From: Planctomycetota bacterium
GTDB taxonomy: Bacteria > Planctomycetota > UBA1135 > GCA-002686595
Direction of reading: 5' to 3'
Assembly: GCA_002686945.1 (NCBI GenBank)
Contig: NYYZ01000029.1
Span: 218,562 to 282,561 of the forward strand
Length of the DNA: 64,000 nucleotides
Below are positions 27,801 through 38,305 of the stretch, one piece after another. The notes under the pieces were generated by a model. That model searched no databases and was not told the origin of the DNA. It saw nothing but the letters and a program-made list of their open reading frames with translations. Both the position numbers and the translations under genes were made by a program. Numbering within the stretch: position 1 is the stretch's first letter; each line of letters begins with the position of its first letter.

Positions 27801-28566
27801 CAGTCTTCAGCACCACGATGTCGCCTACCGCAATGCGGTCGGTAACTTTCTTGGCGAAGGCGTTTTCCGTGGTGGACTTGGTCTTCTTGATCACCTTGGT
27901 GGGAAAGAACTCCCGCATCAAAGCCTGATCCGTTCCCAGGTCCTCTTCCAGGGCACGCAGGAAGGTAACCGCCGAGAACTTGCCCGACTGATCGATACGC
28001 ACCTGCAGGATTTCTTTCTTGGTGACATTGAGTTCAATCCAGCTGCCACGCTCAGGAATAATCCAACATGAGTGCAAAGCGCGATCGGCGCTGCTGTCTA
28101 CCAGGAAATCCACGCCCGGTGATCTGTGCAGCTGACTGACGATCACGCGCTCACTGCCATTGATGATGAACTCGCCACCCCCACGCATAATGGGGATCTC
28201 GCCCAGGTAGACCTCTTCTTCGATTGGCTCGGGCTTGATCAAGCGCAACCGCACCCGGAAGGGATAGCCGTGGGACATGCGCAGGTGACGGCACTCCTCG
28301 ATGTTGTAGCGCGGTCGCCCGAGTTCATAGCCGATATACTCAAGACACATGGTCTTGTCGTAGGAGTAGATCGGGAAGACTTCGTGCAACAGGGCTTCGA
28401 GTCCCTGGACGGGGCGCGAACCGGGAGGAGTGTCCGCGCCGAGGAACGTCTCATAGGCCTCGGTTTGGATCTCCGTCAGGTTCGGGAGGGACTCGATTTC
28501 CGTGACACGGCCAAAGGTCTTGGTTTCGACCGTCGGGTCCGCAAGGCGGCCAGGGTGGTTGGTCAT
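24829..28566 (-). CDS. rpoB: DNA-directed RNA polymerase subunit beta
   Basis: RpoB (1,245 aa). The start [11 protein letters not shown] at 28,564-28,566 has GGAGAG 8 nt upstream; a longer frame upstream is not supported. The rifampicin-pocket segment reads [20 protein letters not shown] followed by [15 protein letters not shown], keeping the residues equivalent to E. coli Asp516, His526 and Ser531, so sensitivity is expected. Later blocks include [18 protein letters not shown] and the C-terminal [24 protein letters not shown]. It is followed by rpoC after 90 nt. Confidence 0.98.
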   Translation of the reverse strand: MTNHPGRLADPTVETKTFGRVTEIESLPNLTEIQTEAYETFLGADTPPGSRPVQGLEALLHEVFPIYSYDKTMCLEYIGYELGRPRYNIEECRHLRMSHGYPFRVRLRLIKPEPIEEEVYLGEIPIMRGGGEFIINGSERVIVSQLHRSPGVDFLVDSSADRALHSCWIIPERGSWIELNVTKKEILQVRIDQSGKFSAVTFLRALEEDLGTDQALMREFFPTKVIKKTKSTTENAFAKKVTDRIAVGDIVVLKTGEVLVPSGMPIPETAAIEIAASELAEVEIIDANITDLDMLILNSMHDDSTVRSHEDALLKIYSRLRPGNPPQLEKARELFHEKFYDPQRYRLGRVGRFRLNRKFTQDIDEKVQVLQPQDILNSVKYLVGLRKGEGEIDDIDNLGNRRVRTIAELAGEEFRKGLLKLRRTAQERMNLEDREKIKPRELINSKTFSSAVDYFFGRSELSQVVDQANPLSQLAHERRLSALGPGGLNRKRAGFDVRDVHLSHYGRLCPIETPEGANIGLISSLALYSKLDSYGFLTSPYRKVTKGTVTSKVSYLRADEELGMVMVPADVLVDEKGKITQDRVLARRDGDNVEVAPEEVNYVDVSPKQIIGISASLIPFLEHDDANRALMGSNMQRQAVPLVIPEVPIVGTGMEKLVCENSNIHLFARNAGTVEYADSRVIIVGDDEYHLTKFRGMNERTTQNHRPMVRAGDVVQKGDLLADGASSHHGELALGKNLVVAFMPWDGFNYEDAILVSERLVRDDVFTSVHIEEYEVEIRETKLGKEEFTPDIPNVGEGALANLDESGMIRVGTFVTAGDVLVGKVAPKSKSELTPEEKLLHAIFGKAGVDVKNASLTMPPGTRGVVIDARKFSRRVNLTDEERAQTLNVIRDAEMSFLSALRENTATMLAKVQESLAVTIQDDMTGTGFSLDDTSTYDELRRVKVLCQQAAEAADEGTGREDSLRAIHDSTVKIEAREAEKNKIVNRLSRGDELPTGVLEMVKIYVATKRNISVGDKMAGRHGNKGVISKICPIEDMPYLDDGQPVDIVLNPLGVPSRMNVGQILETHLGFAAHKLGIRCYTPAFDGAKEEEIAQVLAEADFPTDAKFQLFDGRSGVAFEQKVTVGIMYMLKLHHLVDEKVHARATGPYSLITQQPLGGKARFGGQRFGEMEVWALEAYGAASILQELLTVKSDDVDGRTKIYESMVKGLNVLEPGTPVSFEVLTNEIRGLGLNMQLHKKSAATL

Positions 28567-29003
28567 AGAGTCAACTCTCCGGCACCCTGGGGTGCGGGTG
28601 CGGGGAAGGGGTTTTGGACGCCGTGCGCAGAGCCCTGGGGCGATCTTGAGGGATCGCCCACTAGGGGCAAGGGTGAACGGGTCGGGGGGCACGGCAACGC
28701 CCGACGCGCGAATGAGGGGGGGGACAACCTCAACAGGCAGTCCGACATCGTAGAGTTACCCATCACAGAAGGCAAATCCCATCCCAAAGGCCAGGTCAGG
28801 TGCTGGCTCCCAGGGGCACCAGATGACAGGCGCGTTCTGTGGAGGCAGACCTGCCGCGAAGCGGCAGCCTGAAACCGTCCAAGGACAGCCTCAGGGTGCG
28901 CCAGGGGGGGGGCGCCCAGGGGACTGGGGATGATTTGGCTCTCCAAGTGCAAGATCAGGAAAATGCGTTGCCCCCTGCTGTGACCCGCAGGGGGCTCCGA
29001 GAA
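28567..29003 (-). other. rplL-rpoB spacer with hairpins
   Basis: 437 nt without a convincing gene. On the minus strand it carries three perfect hairpins: 28,970-28,995 (9-bp stem, 8-nt loop), 28,851-28,867 (CTGCCGC/GCGGCAG, 3-nt loop) and 28,638-28,659 (GGGCGATC/GATCGCCC, 6-nt loop). In many bacteria this spacer holds an attenuator and an RNase III site that set rpoBC levels below rplJL; the hairpins would suit that. Confidence 0.5.
28970..28995 (-). terminator. attenuator-like hairpin after rplL
   Basis: GCCCCCTGC and GCAGGGGGC form a 9-bp stem with an 8-nt loop 8 nt after the rplL stop. The downstream sequence AACGCATTTTCC is only weakly T-rich, so partial termination between rplL and rpoB is the likely role. 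Confidence 0.5.
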
Positions 29004-29402
29004 TCAGTCAATCTTGACGGAGGCACCGGTGCCTTCGAGCTTGGTCTTGATCTCTTCGGCCTCTTCCTTGGAGACGCCTTCCTTGACGGGCTTGGGGGCT
29101 TCATCCACCAGACCCTTGGCCTCCTTGAGGCCCAGCCCAGTAATCGCGCGAACCTCCTTGATGACGGAAATCTTGTTGCCGCCAACGCTTTCGAGGATCA
29201 CGTCAAAGGATGTTTTCTCCTCCGCCTCAGCGGCCGCAGGAGCGGCCGCCGCAGCGGCGGCGGGAGCAGCGGCGCTCACGCCCCACTCATCCTCAAGGAA
29301 CTTCACAAGCTGGGAAGCCTGCATCAGAGTCAAACCGCTGAGTTGATCAGCAATCGTCTTCAGCTCTTTGTCGAGCTCAATCGTGGTGGTCTCTTCGGAC
29401 AT
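29004..29402 (-). CDS. rplL: 50S ribosomal protein L7/L12
   Basis: L7/L12 (132 aa), the multicopy stalk protein that recruits translational GTPases. The N-terminal dimerisation domain has [20 protein letters not shown], the hinge is Ala-rich, and the C-terminal factor-binding domain has [17 protein letters not shown] and [24 protein letters not shown] at 29,400-29,402, 151 nt after rplJ. Confidence 0.97.
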   Translation of the reverse strand: MSEETTTIELDKELKTIADQLSGLTLMQASQLVKFLEDEWGVSAAAPAAAAAAAPAAAEAEEKTSFDVILESVGGNKISVIKEVRAITGLGLKEAKGLVDEAPKPVKEGVSKEEAEEIKTKLEGTGASVKID

Positions 29403-29553
29403 GGTGCTATTTCTCGTTCGAGATGAGTGTTGTGGTGTTCGTAGCTGCTGACGATCAAGCCGCCAGCGTCAGGGGTTTGTTTGCACGCGAGCGGACCCGC
29501 GCGTGGAAATTGAATAAACAGGACGCAACCGCGCCCCATCCGTGTTTCATGGT

Positions 29554-30090
29554 TCAGGCGTCGTCTTGACTGTCGACGTGGGCTTGAAGGACTCGGGCCA
29601 GACCCGAGGGAACTGCATTGATCACCGAAGCCAGGCCGCGGGCCGGCCCAGAGATCACGCCGAGCAGCATGGCGTTGACCGTGTCGCGATCCGGTAGATC
29701 TGCCAGGGCAGTAGCCCCTTCAGAGCCCATGGCCTCACCCTCAAAGAGAGCAGCCTTGATGGCAATCTTGCCTTGCTTGCGCAGGGCTTTGAAGTCAGCG
29801 TCGCTGAAGGCCTTGGCCGCATTGATCACATCCTCCGTAGAGCAAGTCACCAGACCGGTATTGCCGAGCAGAGCGGCCGCATCCAGCTCGACTCCCTGCT
29901 CTGCCAACAGGCGCCGTAGCAAACTGTTGCGCACCATACGCAGGCGCAAGCCATGCTCGTCGAGTTTGCTGCGCAGAGCTTCGTCTTCCGCCACGGTGAG
30001 GCCCGCATAGGTCACGAAGAGCATGCCTTCTGCGCCGTCGAGCATTCCCGCCAGATCACGGGAGACCATTTGATTGATGATATTGACCAA
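29554..30090 (-). CDS. rplJ: 50S ribosomal protein L10
   Basis: L10 (178 aa) anchors the L7/L12 stalk. I chose the TTG at 30,088-30,090 (MVNIINQMVSRDLAGM): GGAGG lies 7 nt upstream and overlaps the end of rplA, while the internal ATG at 30,069 has no such site. The core has VTYAGLTVAEDEALRSKL, LRMVRNSLLRRLL, and a helical C-terminus that would bind L7/L12 dimers. There is no room for a classical L10 leader, since rplA ends 3 nt away. Confidence 0.94.
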   Translation of the reverse strand: MVNIINQMVSRDLAGMLDGAEGMLFVTYAGLTVAEDEALRSKLDEHGLRLRMVRNSLLRRLLAEQGVELDAAALLGNTGLVTCSTEDVINAAKAFSDADFKALRKQGKIAIKAALFEGEAMGSEGATALADLPDRDTVNAMLLGVISGPARGLASVINAVPSGLARVLQAHVDSQDDA

Positions 30091-30093
30091 GAC

Positions 30094-30780
30094 TCAGCCT
30101 CCGTATTGGACAGTTGCGCCAGGACCCATGGTGGTCGAGACGCTGATCTTGCGAACGAAAGCACCCTTCACGGCTGCGGGACGCATGCCGGTCAAGTGAT
30201 CCAAGAAGGCGCCCAAATTGGCGACCAGATCGCTTGTGTCGAATGAGCGCTTGCCCAGGGGAGCATGCACGTTGCCTCCGGCATCGGTTCGAAATTCGAC
30301 CTTGCCCGCTTTGAAGTCCGTGACCGCTTGGGCCACATCGGGGGTCACGGTACCCGACTTGGGCGAAGGCATCTTGCCCTGGGGGCCAAGCACCTTACCC
30401 AGGCGTCCCACATGCTTCATCATGTCGGGACTGGCGATAACCACATCAAAGCCCATCCAGCCACCTTGGATACGCTCGGCCAAGTCAGCGGCGCCAACGA
30501 CATCGGCTCCAGCTGCTGTGGCCGCTTCGGCCTTGTCGCCTTCGGCGAAGACCGCAACCACCACGGTCTTACCCAGTCCCTTGGGCAGAGACACCGCACC
30601 ACGCACCAGTTGGTCGGACTTGCGGGGATCGATGCCGAGGCGCACCGCAACCTCGAAGGTCTCGTCGAATTTAGCGGCGGGCAATCCCTTCAGGAGATCG
30701 AAAGCCTCTTGGGGGGAGTAGTTCTGGCCTCTGTCCACCTGAGCGGCGGCCTGGACAAATCGCTTGCTGTGCTTCGTCAT
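30094..30780 (-). CDS. rplA: 50S ribosomal protein L1
   Basis: L1 (228 aa) forms the mobile L1 stalk. The start MTKHSKRFVQAAAQVD (30,778-30,780) lies 1 nt after the rplK stop; the longer upstream frame is inside rplK. Blocks: VRLGIDPRKSDQLVRGAVSLP, VIASPDMMKHVGRLGKVLGP and GKMPSPKSGTVTPDV, all typical. Confidence 0.97.
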   Translation of the reverse strand: MTKHSKRFVQAAAQVDRGQNYSPQEAFDLLKGLPAAKFDETFEVAVRLGIDPRKSDQLVRGAVSLPKGLGKTVVVAVFAEGDKAEAATAAGADVVGAADLAERIQGGWMGFDVVIASPDMMKHVGRLGKVLGPQGKMPSPKSGTVTPDVAQAVTDFKAGKVEFRTDAGGNVHAPLGKRSFDTSDLVANLGAFLDHLTGMRPAAVKGAFVRKISVSTTMGPGATVQYGG

Positions 30781-30781
30781 A

Positions 30782-31207
30782 TCAGCCTTCCACCTCGATG
30801 CCTGCGGAGCGCGCCGTGCCTGCGATAATGCGGCAGGCATGCTCCATGTTCCGGGCGTTGAGGTCATTCTTCTTGATAGTGGCGATCTCCTCGACTTGGG
30901 CCATAGTGACCTTGCCGACAATCTCGGTGCCAACCTCGCCAGCGCCCTTATCCACACCCGCGGCCTTCTTCAGCAGCACGGCTGCAGGAGGAGACTTGAG
31001 GATGAAGTCGAAGGTACGGTCCCCATAGACGCTGATCTCAACAGGAATGATCATTCCGTTCTGATCACGAGTCGCGTCGTTGAAGCGCTTGACGAATTCC
31101 CCGATGTTGACGCCATGAGAGCCCAGGGCCGGGCCCACTGGAGGCGCCGGGGTTGCCTGGCCCGCAGGGCATTGCAATTTGATCTTGCCTGTGACTTCCT
31201 TTGCCAT
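30782..31207 (-). CDS. rplK: 50S ribosomal protein L11
   Basis: L11 (141 aa) binds the GTPase-associated centre of 23S rRNA. It has [21 protein letters not shown] followed by [12 protein letters not shown], and the C-terminal domain with [18 protein letters not shown]. It abuts the nusG stop directly. Confidence 0.98.
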   Translation of the reverse strand: MAKEVTGKIKLQCPAGQATPAPPVGPALGSHGVNIGEFVKRFNDATRDQNGMIIPVEISVYGDRTFDFILKSPPAAVLLKKAAGVDKGAGEVGTEIVGKVTMAQVEEIATIKKNDLNARNMEHACRIIAGTARSAGIEVEG

Positions 31208-31759
31208 TTAGACGGACTCCACTTCCCAGTACTTGAGGTCGACGGGCGTAGGTCGACCGAAGATTGTCACCACAATTCGCACGGTGCCCTTCTCCGGGTC
31301 AATCTCCTCGACAGCTCCATCGAAGCCGTCAAAGGGCCCAGTGTTGATTCTTACCATGTCCCCCTTGATCAGGCCGATGGAAACCTGAGGACGACTTTCC
31401 GAATCCTGCATCCTCGATAGAATCGAGGTCACTTCAGCTTCGGTGATTGAAACGGGCTCGCCACGGCTGCCCAGGAAGTCACGCAGACCGTCCACGCTAC
31501 GCAAGGTGTTGCGGGCCTGAATCACTCGCGGGTCATCCGGCTCATCTAGATCGGCCTGAACCATCAGATAGCCCGGATAGAGCTTCTTCTCCACGACCTT
31601 CTTCTTGCCTCGACGCAGATCCGTGACCAACTCGAATGGCACCAACACCTGGGGAATCAGATCCTCAAGACCAGCAACTTTGAGTCGCTGCTCGGCGTTC
31701 TGCCGGATGCGCTTCTCGCGACCGGACTGACACCTCAGAAAGAACCATTTGTAGGCCAT
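31208..31759 (-). CDS. nusG: transcription antitermination factor NusG
   Basis: NusG (183 aa) couples RNA polymerase to the leading ribosome. The NGN domain starts KWFFLRCQSGREKRIRQN and has KKVVEKKLYPGYLMVQADLD. The KOW domain has GDMVRINTGPFDGFDGAVEEIDPEKGTV. It lies 5 nt after secE, in the usual secE-nusG-rplK order. Confidence 0.97.
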   Translation of the reverse strand: MAYKWFFLRCQSGREKRIRQNAEQRLKVAGLEDLIPQVLVPFELVTDLRRGKKKVVEKKLYPGYLMVQADLDEPDDPRVIQARNTLRSVDGLRDFLGSRGEPVSITEAEVTSILSRMQDSESRPQVSIGLIKGDMVRINTGPFDGFDGAVEEIDPEKGTVRIVVTIFGRPTPVDLKYWEVESV

Positions 31760-31764
31760 GACTA

Positions 31765-32196
31765 CTACAAGCCTCCAAGCAGAATGTTCCGAGCCAGGCG
31801 ACCGAGGAACCAGTCCGCGCCAGCCATGAAGGTCATCAGGAACACCACGGTTGCGGCGACGACCAGAGAAGAATCCACGGCTTCGTCAATCGTGGGCCAG
31901 GTTACTTTGCGCAACTCCTGCTCAGTCTCGATCAAGAGGTCTGCGTTCTTGGGCTTCTGCTCCCAGCGATAGAGCAGCCAGAGCCCGAACAGCGCAACCA
32001 CGCTGGAGATCACCAGAGCCAGATTGGGAACTACTCCAACAACGGGGATGCGTCCCAGTCCACCCAGGGGGTCTGCCATGCTGCCCATGCCCTGCAACGT
32101 CGTATGCAATGACGCGCTGCCGTAGAACACCAGGATGGCGATTGACCAGAAAACGGTCATGCGCGCCATGCGTCCTTGATCTTTTTTGTAGGCCAT
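31765..32196 (-). CDS. secE: preprotein translocase subunit SecE
   Basis: SecE (143 aa) clamps SecY. The conserved C-terminal unit is ETEQELRKVTWPTIDEAVDSSL followed by the essential transmembrane helix. The N-terminal part adds two more hydrophobic segments (around residues 14-30 and 55-76), as in the three-span E. coli form rather than the short single-span form. Confidence 0.95.
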   Translation of the reverse strand: MAYKKDQGRMARMTVFWSIAILVFYGSASLHTTLQGMGSMADPLGGLGRIPVVGVVPNLALVISSVVALFGLWLLYRWEQKPKNADLLIETEQELRKVTWPTIDEAVDSSLVVAATVVFLMTFMAGADWFLGRLARNILLGGL

Positions 32197-32318
32197 ATGC
32201 TCGTTTGGGTTTACTGGTGCCGCTCGGGCGAGAGCACCGTGTGGGGACTGGTTCGGGAAGGTCAGCTGGGAAGAACAGGGACTGCGGCGATTTCACGCTG
32301 CAAGGGGCGGGATACGCC

Positions 32319-32477
32319 CTAGAGCTTTTTCTCCCGGTGACTGACATGCTCCCGGCAAAAGCGGCAGTACTTCTTCTTCTCGAGCTTGTACGCAGCCTTG
32401 AGACGCTTGTGCGTCGTGTAGTTGCGGTTTCGGCACTTGGTGCACTCGAGGAAGACGTATCGTTCCTTGACCTTCAT
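32319..32477 (-). CDS. rpmG: 50S ribosomal protein L33 (zinc form)
   Basis: A 52-codon gene starting [20 protein letters not shown]. The two CxxC pairs (CTKC and CRFC) form a zinc ribbon, so this is the zinc-binding L33. It lies between tuf and secE, the place where rpmG is found in many bacteria. Confidence 0.95.
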   Translation of the reverse strand: MKVKERYVFLECTKCRNRNYTTHKRLKAAYKLEKKKYCRFCREHVSHREKKL

Positions 32478-32618
32478 GATGGGGTCTTCTTGGCGGGTGG
32501 GTTGGGGTGACTGGAGCGCAGGGACTGACGGAGGGGCGTAGCGCTCTACGCTCCCCCACCGGGCCTGTACCTACCAACGGGTAACGCTCCTGTCCCCGTT
32601 GGTTCGGCTCAGATACGA

Positions 32619-33830
<1,212 letters not shown>

Positions 33831-34069
33831 CTGGTTAGGTCCTTGTCTTTTTGGGCCGCAGCCCGGTTTGTTACTTGAAGTGGGGGGTGATGCTGCGCAG
33901 CGAAAGGCCACGAAACGATGGTTTGGAGCACAGCCGAAGCTGCGCACCGCTTCCAGCCCCGGGAACCCAGGGCAGGAAGTGAAGGTTTGATGTTGTAAAG
34001 AATCGTATGCCCCTCGGGATGACCCTGGGAACATTGAATGGGTGGCGAGTACCGCTGGGGCCTGGATGG

Positions 34070-34141
<72 letters not shown>

Positions 34142-34208
34142 CGATGGCCCCCGAGCCTCCAGAGGGGAAGCAAGCGGGGTGCTCACCTGATCACGAAGTC
34201 GCCGTAGG

Positions 34209-34282
34209 TGGAGCGGGTGAAGGGAATCGAACCCTCGTGTACAGCTTGGAAGGCTGTCGTTCTACCATTGAACTACACCCGC
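34209..34282 (-). tRNA. tRNA-Gly (TCC)
   Basis: A 71-nt cloverleaf with acceptor GCGGGTG/CACCCGC, D stem GTTC/GAAC, anticodon stem ACAGC/GCTGT with loop CTTCCAA (anticodon TCC), and T-loop TTCGATT. The 3' CCA is encoded (34,209-34,211). Confidence 0.95.
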
Positions 34283-34456
34283 CCGCTGTTGCTCGCTCTA
34301 AAGGGCACTGCCTCTTGAATCGGCAGGAAACACCGCAATTGGCACCGCATGGGGTTACAAGGGAATGGGAACATCGGTCCGGGTGGAATTGGAACCTCGA
34401 ACCAGATGCGTAAAATTCCTTCCTGAGCAGCAGGGCTCAGCAGAGCATAGGGGGAA

Positions 34457-34541
<85 letters not shown>

Positions 34542-34810
34542 CCCTGTTTCTTGTCCAGCTTGCCAGGGGTCGCCAGTGCCATGCCCCAAGGGGCTGGCCG
34601 CTGACCCGTCAAGGCGGGCAAGGGACCTGGCTGCGGTCGCAGCCAAGGAATGCATCCGGATCGGGAGACCGGTTCCAGCGCACTGTACCTGCCTGCTCGC
34701 ACATAGTGCGCGAACAGGAAATGCACAGTGCTCCCGTGTCATCCTCGTGATCGGTTCTAGTTTCCAGTGAACGATAGGCCCAATCAGCAACGCGCTCTTA
34801 GACGCGCCGC

Positions 34811-34886
34811 TGGAGCCAGCGGCGGGACTCGAACCCGCAACCTGCTGATTACAAATCAGCTGCTCTGCCAATTGAGCCACGCTGGC
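34811..34886 (-). tRNA. tRNA-Thr (TGT)
   Basis: A 73-nt tRNA plus encoded CCA: acceptor GCCAGCG/CGCTGGC, anticodon stem GCTGA/TCAGC with loop TTTGTAA (anticodon TGT), T-loop TTCGAGT. It is the first gene of the thr-tyr-gly-thr-tuf transcription unit, the same order as in E. coli. Confidence 0.95.
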
Positions 34887-35192
34887 AATGCAGCTCGGCC
34901 TCCTCAGGGGACTGAATCCAAGGACCCCTAGAGGGCTCCAAAGACCCAGACGGATTCCTGGGGAGCGAACAGGATAGGGAAGGGCCTTCCCTGGTCAAGG
35001 GTTTTGGACTCTTTTTGTAGCCTGGATCAGAGGGCCCCCGGAACGGGCCAGGCAGGGAACCGGGGCTGGGGCCATTCTCTTCTCTTCTCCAGCCCCTTCA
35101 AGGTGCCTGTGGGGGCCAAGACCCAGTGTTCTAGTTCCAGACTCAGGCCAGGGTAGACCCCCAAGACAGCGAGTGGGAGATAAAATCAGAGC
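34887..35192. other. divergent intergenic region upstream of the tRNA-tuf operon
   Basis: 306 nt between tRNA-Thr(TGT) (minus) and the M23-like gene (plus). It contains the predicted tRNA-tuf promoter and a hairpin-forming inverted repeat GGGGCTGG/CCAGCCCC (35,062-35,096, 19-nt loop). GGGAGA lies about 13 nt before the plus-strand gene start. No clear plus-strand promoter stands out. Confidence 0.5.
34971..34998 (-). promoter_or_regulatory. predicted promoter of the tRNA-tuf-secE-nusG operon
   Basis: On the minus strand TTGACC (34,993-34,998), 16-nt spacer, TATCCT (34,971-34,976), with a start expected near 34,964. The spacer is filled by a palindrome (GGGAAGG-G-CCTTCCC on the plus strand), which could be an operator between the -35 and -10 boxes. 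Confidence 0.6.
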
Positions 35193-37115
35193 ATGACCTG
35201 CTCCACCCTCTTCGCACTGCTGCCCCTATTGATGCCCCAAGGCACCCCCACAGCCCCTCCGACGGGGGTGCGCCTGCCCGCGCTGGTGACCATCGATGGA
35301 GCCTGGGAGAGTCCCCATGGGCTGATTGTCCTACAGGAACGGGCAGGAGGTCGCGTCCAGGGATACCTGGCCGGTTCACCCGGAACACGCATCAGCTCAG
35401 GCACATTGGTGGGTTCCAACCTCACCCTGACCCTGGAGGGCGAAGACGGGGGAGGCCCCTTGCCCACCTTCTCATACTCCGGCACCCTTTCGGGAACGAG
35501 CATTGTTGGGACCTACGATGATGGAACTGGTCCCGTGCCCCTGACCATGACCCGTTCGGTGAGCGCCATCGTGGAGGAACAGTGGCTGTTGGTGGACGGC
35601 ACCACAAGCGCCCAGGTGGAGGCTCGGCGCCTGACCCAGGCCGGTGCATTCTTCGGTGCTGGATTCAGTGGCATGGATAACTGCGACTTTCTAGCCTGCG
35701 GCGGAACCATTGACAGTTGGGCCGTGACGGGATCATCTCACCTGATCGAGACTTCCTCCGGAGGGTCCTGTACCTCAGCCACGACCCTGAGCGGCACCCT
35801 CGATCCCGCCTCCAAAATCTTGAGTGGGACATTCACCACCATCGACTGTGTCGGCAGCAGCAGCGGCACTTTTATGGGGGGTAAACGCGGCCTGACCAAC
35901 AGCGCTCACATGGAAGAGGTGGTGGTTTTGGTGGCCGACCTTTGTGATGCCTTCGAAGCGGAATCCCCCACCGCCATCGACGCCTTCCACACAGCGTTCT
36001 TGCACGATGGCATGACGCGCGCCGACTTCTCTGCAGAATTCGCCAGTTGGTATGCAAACTACCACTCCCTGGAAGCGACGGCAATCCTCTCCCGCATCAT
36101 CACACTAGACGACGGTGAGGTGGTCTCTTTCTTGAGCGCACCAGACCGACTCGATTGGACAATCATCCTCACCGGAATCCCCAACAGTGGCGGGCCGCGT
36201 GAGACCATCCTCGATTACACCCCCGAACCCTTTGACGACCCGGTGCATTTCCTCGGCTTGGAAGGAGGGCAGCGAGTCTTTGTAGGCAACAACGAAAGCG
36301 CCCCCTTTTCCATGGACATGCCCATTGCCCTGGGAGATGGAGACCTGGTGACCTTTGGCCTTTGGCCCTATGGGGTCCATGAAGGCGGACACCCGGAAGG
36401 CCACCCGGGGGTCGACATCGAATACGCGCCGGGAACTTCCGTCCTGGCGACGGCGGATGGAACCGTGACCTACATCGAACACAACTCCCACTTCCCTACA
36501 CAATGGGATTTGCTGTTGGAAGTGCGCCCCGGTGTCGTGGTGCAGTACGACCACATGGGCTCCATTGATCCCAGCATCACCGTGGGCACCGCCGTGATCC
36601 AAGGACAAGTGCTCGGCGGCCCCTCCACGCCCATCCCCCATCGAGTTGTGCACCTGGGATTGCGCGTCGGAGGCGAAAGCGCCTGCCCCAATGACCGCCT
36701 CAGCCCTACGGGCCAAACGGTTTTCCAGTCCCTCTGGTCCACCGCGCGTTACTGGGGAGAACTCGTGGAGCCCCTCTCTTGCAACCCAATAGATGTGACC
36801 TTCCCCCTGACCGCATCGCGCACACGCATCAGCGGCACCCTCTCCCCCGCACGCATCGAATTCACACGCCTCGATGCCAGCACAAACGACATGACTTACA
36901 CCCTACTCGATGCAGCGGACATCGCCTTCGAATACGGAACCGTCAACTTTGACCCCTTCAAGCGAATCGCTGAAATCAACCTGACCCCCACCAGCCCCGC
37001 TGGACCCACCCGCTTGGGTGTGCTGAACATCGAGGGGCAAGACCTGATGATTGACTGGGACACCACAGTCCGACCCACGAGCTTGGCGGGCGCGTCCCAC
37101 TACGTTCTCGACTAG
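35193..37115 (+). CDS. secreted protein with an M23-like (lysostaphin-type) peptidase domain
   Basis: 640 aa with a short N-terminal signal-like segment (MTCSTLFALLPLLMPQG). The first 330 residues have no recognised domain and are rich in Gly/Ser/Thr beta repeats. Around residues 395-490 is a LytM/M23-like fold: HPGVD with the Zn ligands His and Asp, TSVLATADGTVTYIE, YDHMGS near 451, and PHRVVHLGL near 482 in place of the usual PHLHFE. Zn ligands seem partly kept but the final HxH is changed to HxxxH, so activity is uncertain. It is convergent with aroC and their stop codons overlap by 4 nt. Confidence 0.7.
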   Translation: MTCSTLFALLPLLMPQGTPTAPPTGVRLPALVTIDGAWESPHGLIVLQERAGGRVQGYLAGSPGTRISSGTLVGSNLTLTLEGEDGGGPLPTFSYSGTLSGTSIVGTYDDGTGPVPLTMTRSVSAIVEEQWLLVDGTTSAQVEARRLTQAGAFFGAGFSGMDNCDFLACGGTIDSWAVTGSSHLIETSSGGSCTSATTLSGTLDPASKILSGTFTTIDCVGSSSGTFMGGKRGLTNSAHMEEVVVLVADLCDAFEAESPTAIDAFHTAFLHDGMTRADFSAEFASWYANYHSLEATAILSRIITLDDGEVVSFLSAPDRLDWTIILTGIPNSGGPRETILDYTPEPFDDPVHFLGLEGGQRVFVGNNESAPFSMDMPIALGDGDLVTFGLWPYGVHEGGHPEGHPGVDIEYAPGTSVLATADGTVTYIEHNSHFPTQWDLLLEVRPGVVVQYDHMGSIDPSITVGTAVIQGQVLGGPSTPIPHRVVHLGLRVGGESACPNDRLSPTGQTVFQSLWSTARYWGELVEPLSCNPIDVTFPLTASRTRISGTLSPARIEFTRLDASTNDMTYTLLDAADIAFEYGTVNFDPFKRIAEINLTPTSPAGPTRLGVLNIEGQDLMIDWDTTVRPTSLAGASHYVLD

Positions 37116-38269
37116 AGTGCGCGTAGCTGTTCCGCATGGAACTCGAATGCGGCCTGGACCTGATCAAGAGAGTCCCCTCCATACTTGTCCAGGAAGACCT
37201 CAACCAAGGCCAAAGCCGCCACCGCTTCCCCGACCACGCTGGCCGCGGGCACGCTGGTCACATCGGAGCGTTGATAGGTGGCTTGCTTGGCTTCGCCGCT
37301 TTCCAGGTCCACGCTGGCCATGCCCTGGCGCAGGGACGGTATCGGTTTCATTGCTGCGCGCACGACAAGGGGCTCGCCCGTAGTCAGGCCCCCCTCCAGT
37401 CCTCCGCAACGATTGCTGGGCCGAGCAAACCGGCGAGGTGATTCGGGCGGCGCAGGCGTGATCGGATCGTGCACTTGTGAGCCGGGCAGGCGCCCAACGG
37501 CAAAACCAAGGCCGAATTCCACCCCCTTGATCGCAGGGATCGAAAAAAGGGCGGCGCCCAATCGCGAAGTCAAGCGATCCAGGCCCGACTGGTAGCTGCC
37601 AAGACCCGGGGGCAGCCCCAGGATCCGCACTTCGAAGATGCCGCCGAGACTGTCACCCGCTTTCTTGGCCTGGTCCACCACATGGGTCCAGACCTCTTCC
37701 AGGGCCGGATCGAGGCCGTGAAAGGCGGATGCAGCCCGCAGGGCATGGCGCTGCCCGCTTGACCTGGCCCAGAGGACTTCGGGATCCGGAGAGGGTGAAG
37801 GCTGGCCCCCCACTTCCAGCACATGGGCGAAGACCTCCACCCCAAATCCCGCCAGCAGTTGTCGGGCCACCGCCCCCGCCGCCACCCGTGCAGCCGTTTC
37901 CCGTGCCGAGGCGCGCTCCAGTACCGCACGGCCATCGCGGTGGCCGTACTTCATGCAACCTGCCAGGTCCGCATGCCCTGGCCGCGGGGCTTCCACCGGA
38001 GGCAGTTGCTCGATCACCGCGTCCTTGTTCTGCACGAGCAAGGTCAGAGGCGATCCCAGGGTCATTCCGCCCTTGAGGCCACTCAGACACTCGACCCGGT
38101 CACGCTCAATCTTCATGCGTCCCCCACGCCCATAGCCCTCCTGGCGTCGCGCGAGATCTGCGTCAATTGCATCCAGGTCAAGGCACATCCCCGCGGGTAG
38201 CCCTTCAATGATCACGCACAGGGCAGGCCCGTGGGATTCGCCGGCGGTTCGAAAGGTGAAGCGGGTCAA
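37112..38269 (-). CDS. aroC: chorismate synthase
   Basis: Chorismate synthase (385 aa) makes chorismate from EPSP, the last step of the shikimate pathway, using reduced FMN. The N-terminus FTFRTAGESHGPAL holds the catalytic histidine; other blocks are RRQEGYGRGGRMKIE, RPGHADLAGCMKYGHRDGR, RASARETAARVAAGA and NRCGGLEGGLTTGEP. The start is TTG (38,267-38,269), with GGAG upstream; no ATG fits the conserved N-terminus. Confidence 0.96.
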   Translation of the reverse strand: MTRFTFRTAGESHGPALCVIIEGLPAGMCLDLDAIDADLARRQEGYGRGGRMKIERDRVECLSGLKGGMTLGSPLTLLVQNKDAVIEQLPPVEAPRPGHADLAGCMKYGHRDGRAVLERASARETAARVAAGAVARQLLAGFGVEVFAHVLEVGGQPSPSPDPEVLWARSSGQRHALRAASAFHGLDPALEEVWTHVVDQAKKAGDSLGGIFEVRILGLPPGLGSYQSGLDRLTSRLGAALFSIPAIKGVEFGLGFAVGRLPGSQVHDPITPAPPESPRRFARPSNRCGGLEGGLTTGEPLVVRAAMKPIPSLRQGMASVDLESGEAKQATYQRSDVTSVPAASVVGEAVAALALVEVFLDKYGGDSLDQVQAAFEFHAEQLRAL

Positions 38270-38305
38270 ACCTGGTAGTAGCTCCGGAGAGGAGGCCTTG
38301 AGGAA

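Noticed and set aside
30091..30093. Classical L10 leader between rplA and rplJ
   Set aside because: Only 3 nt separate the genes, so no leader structure can fit there.
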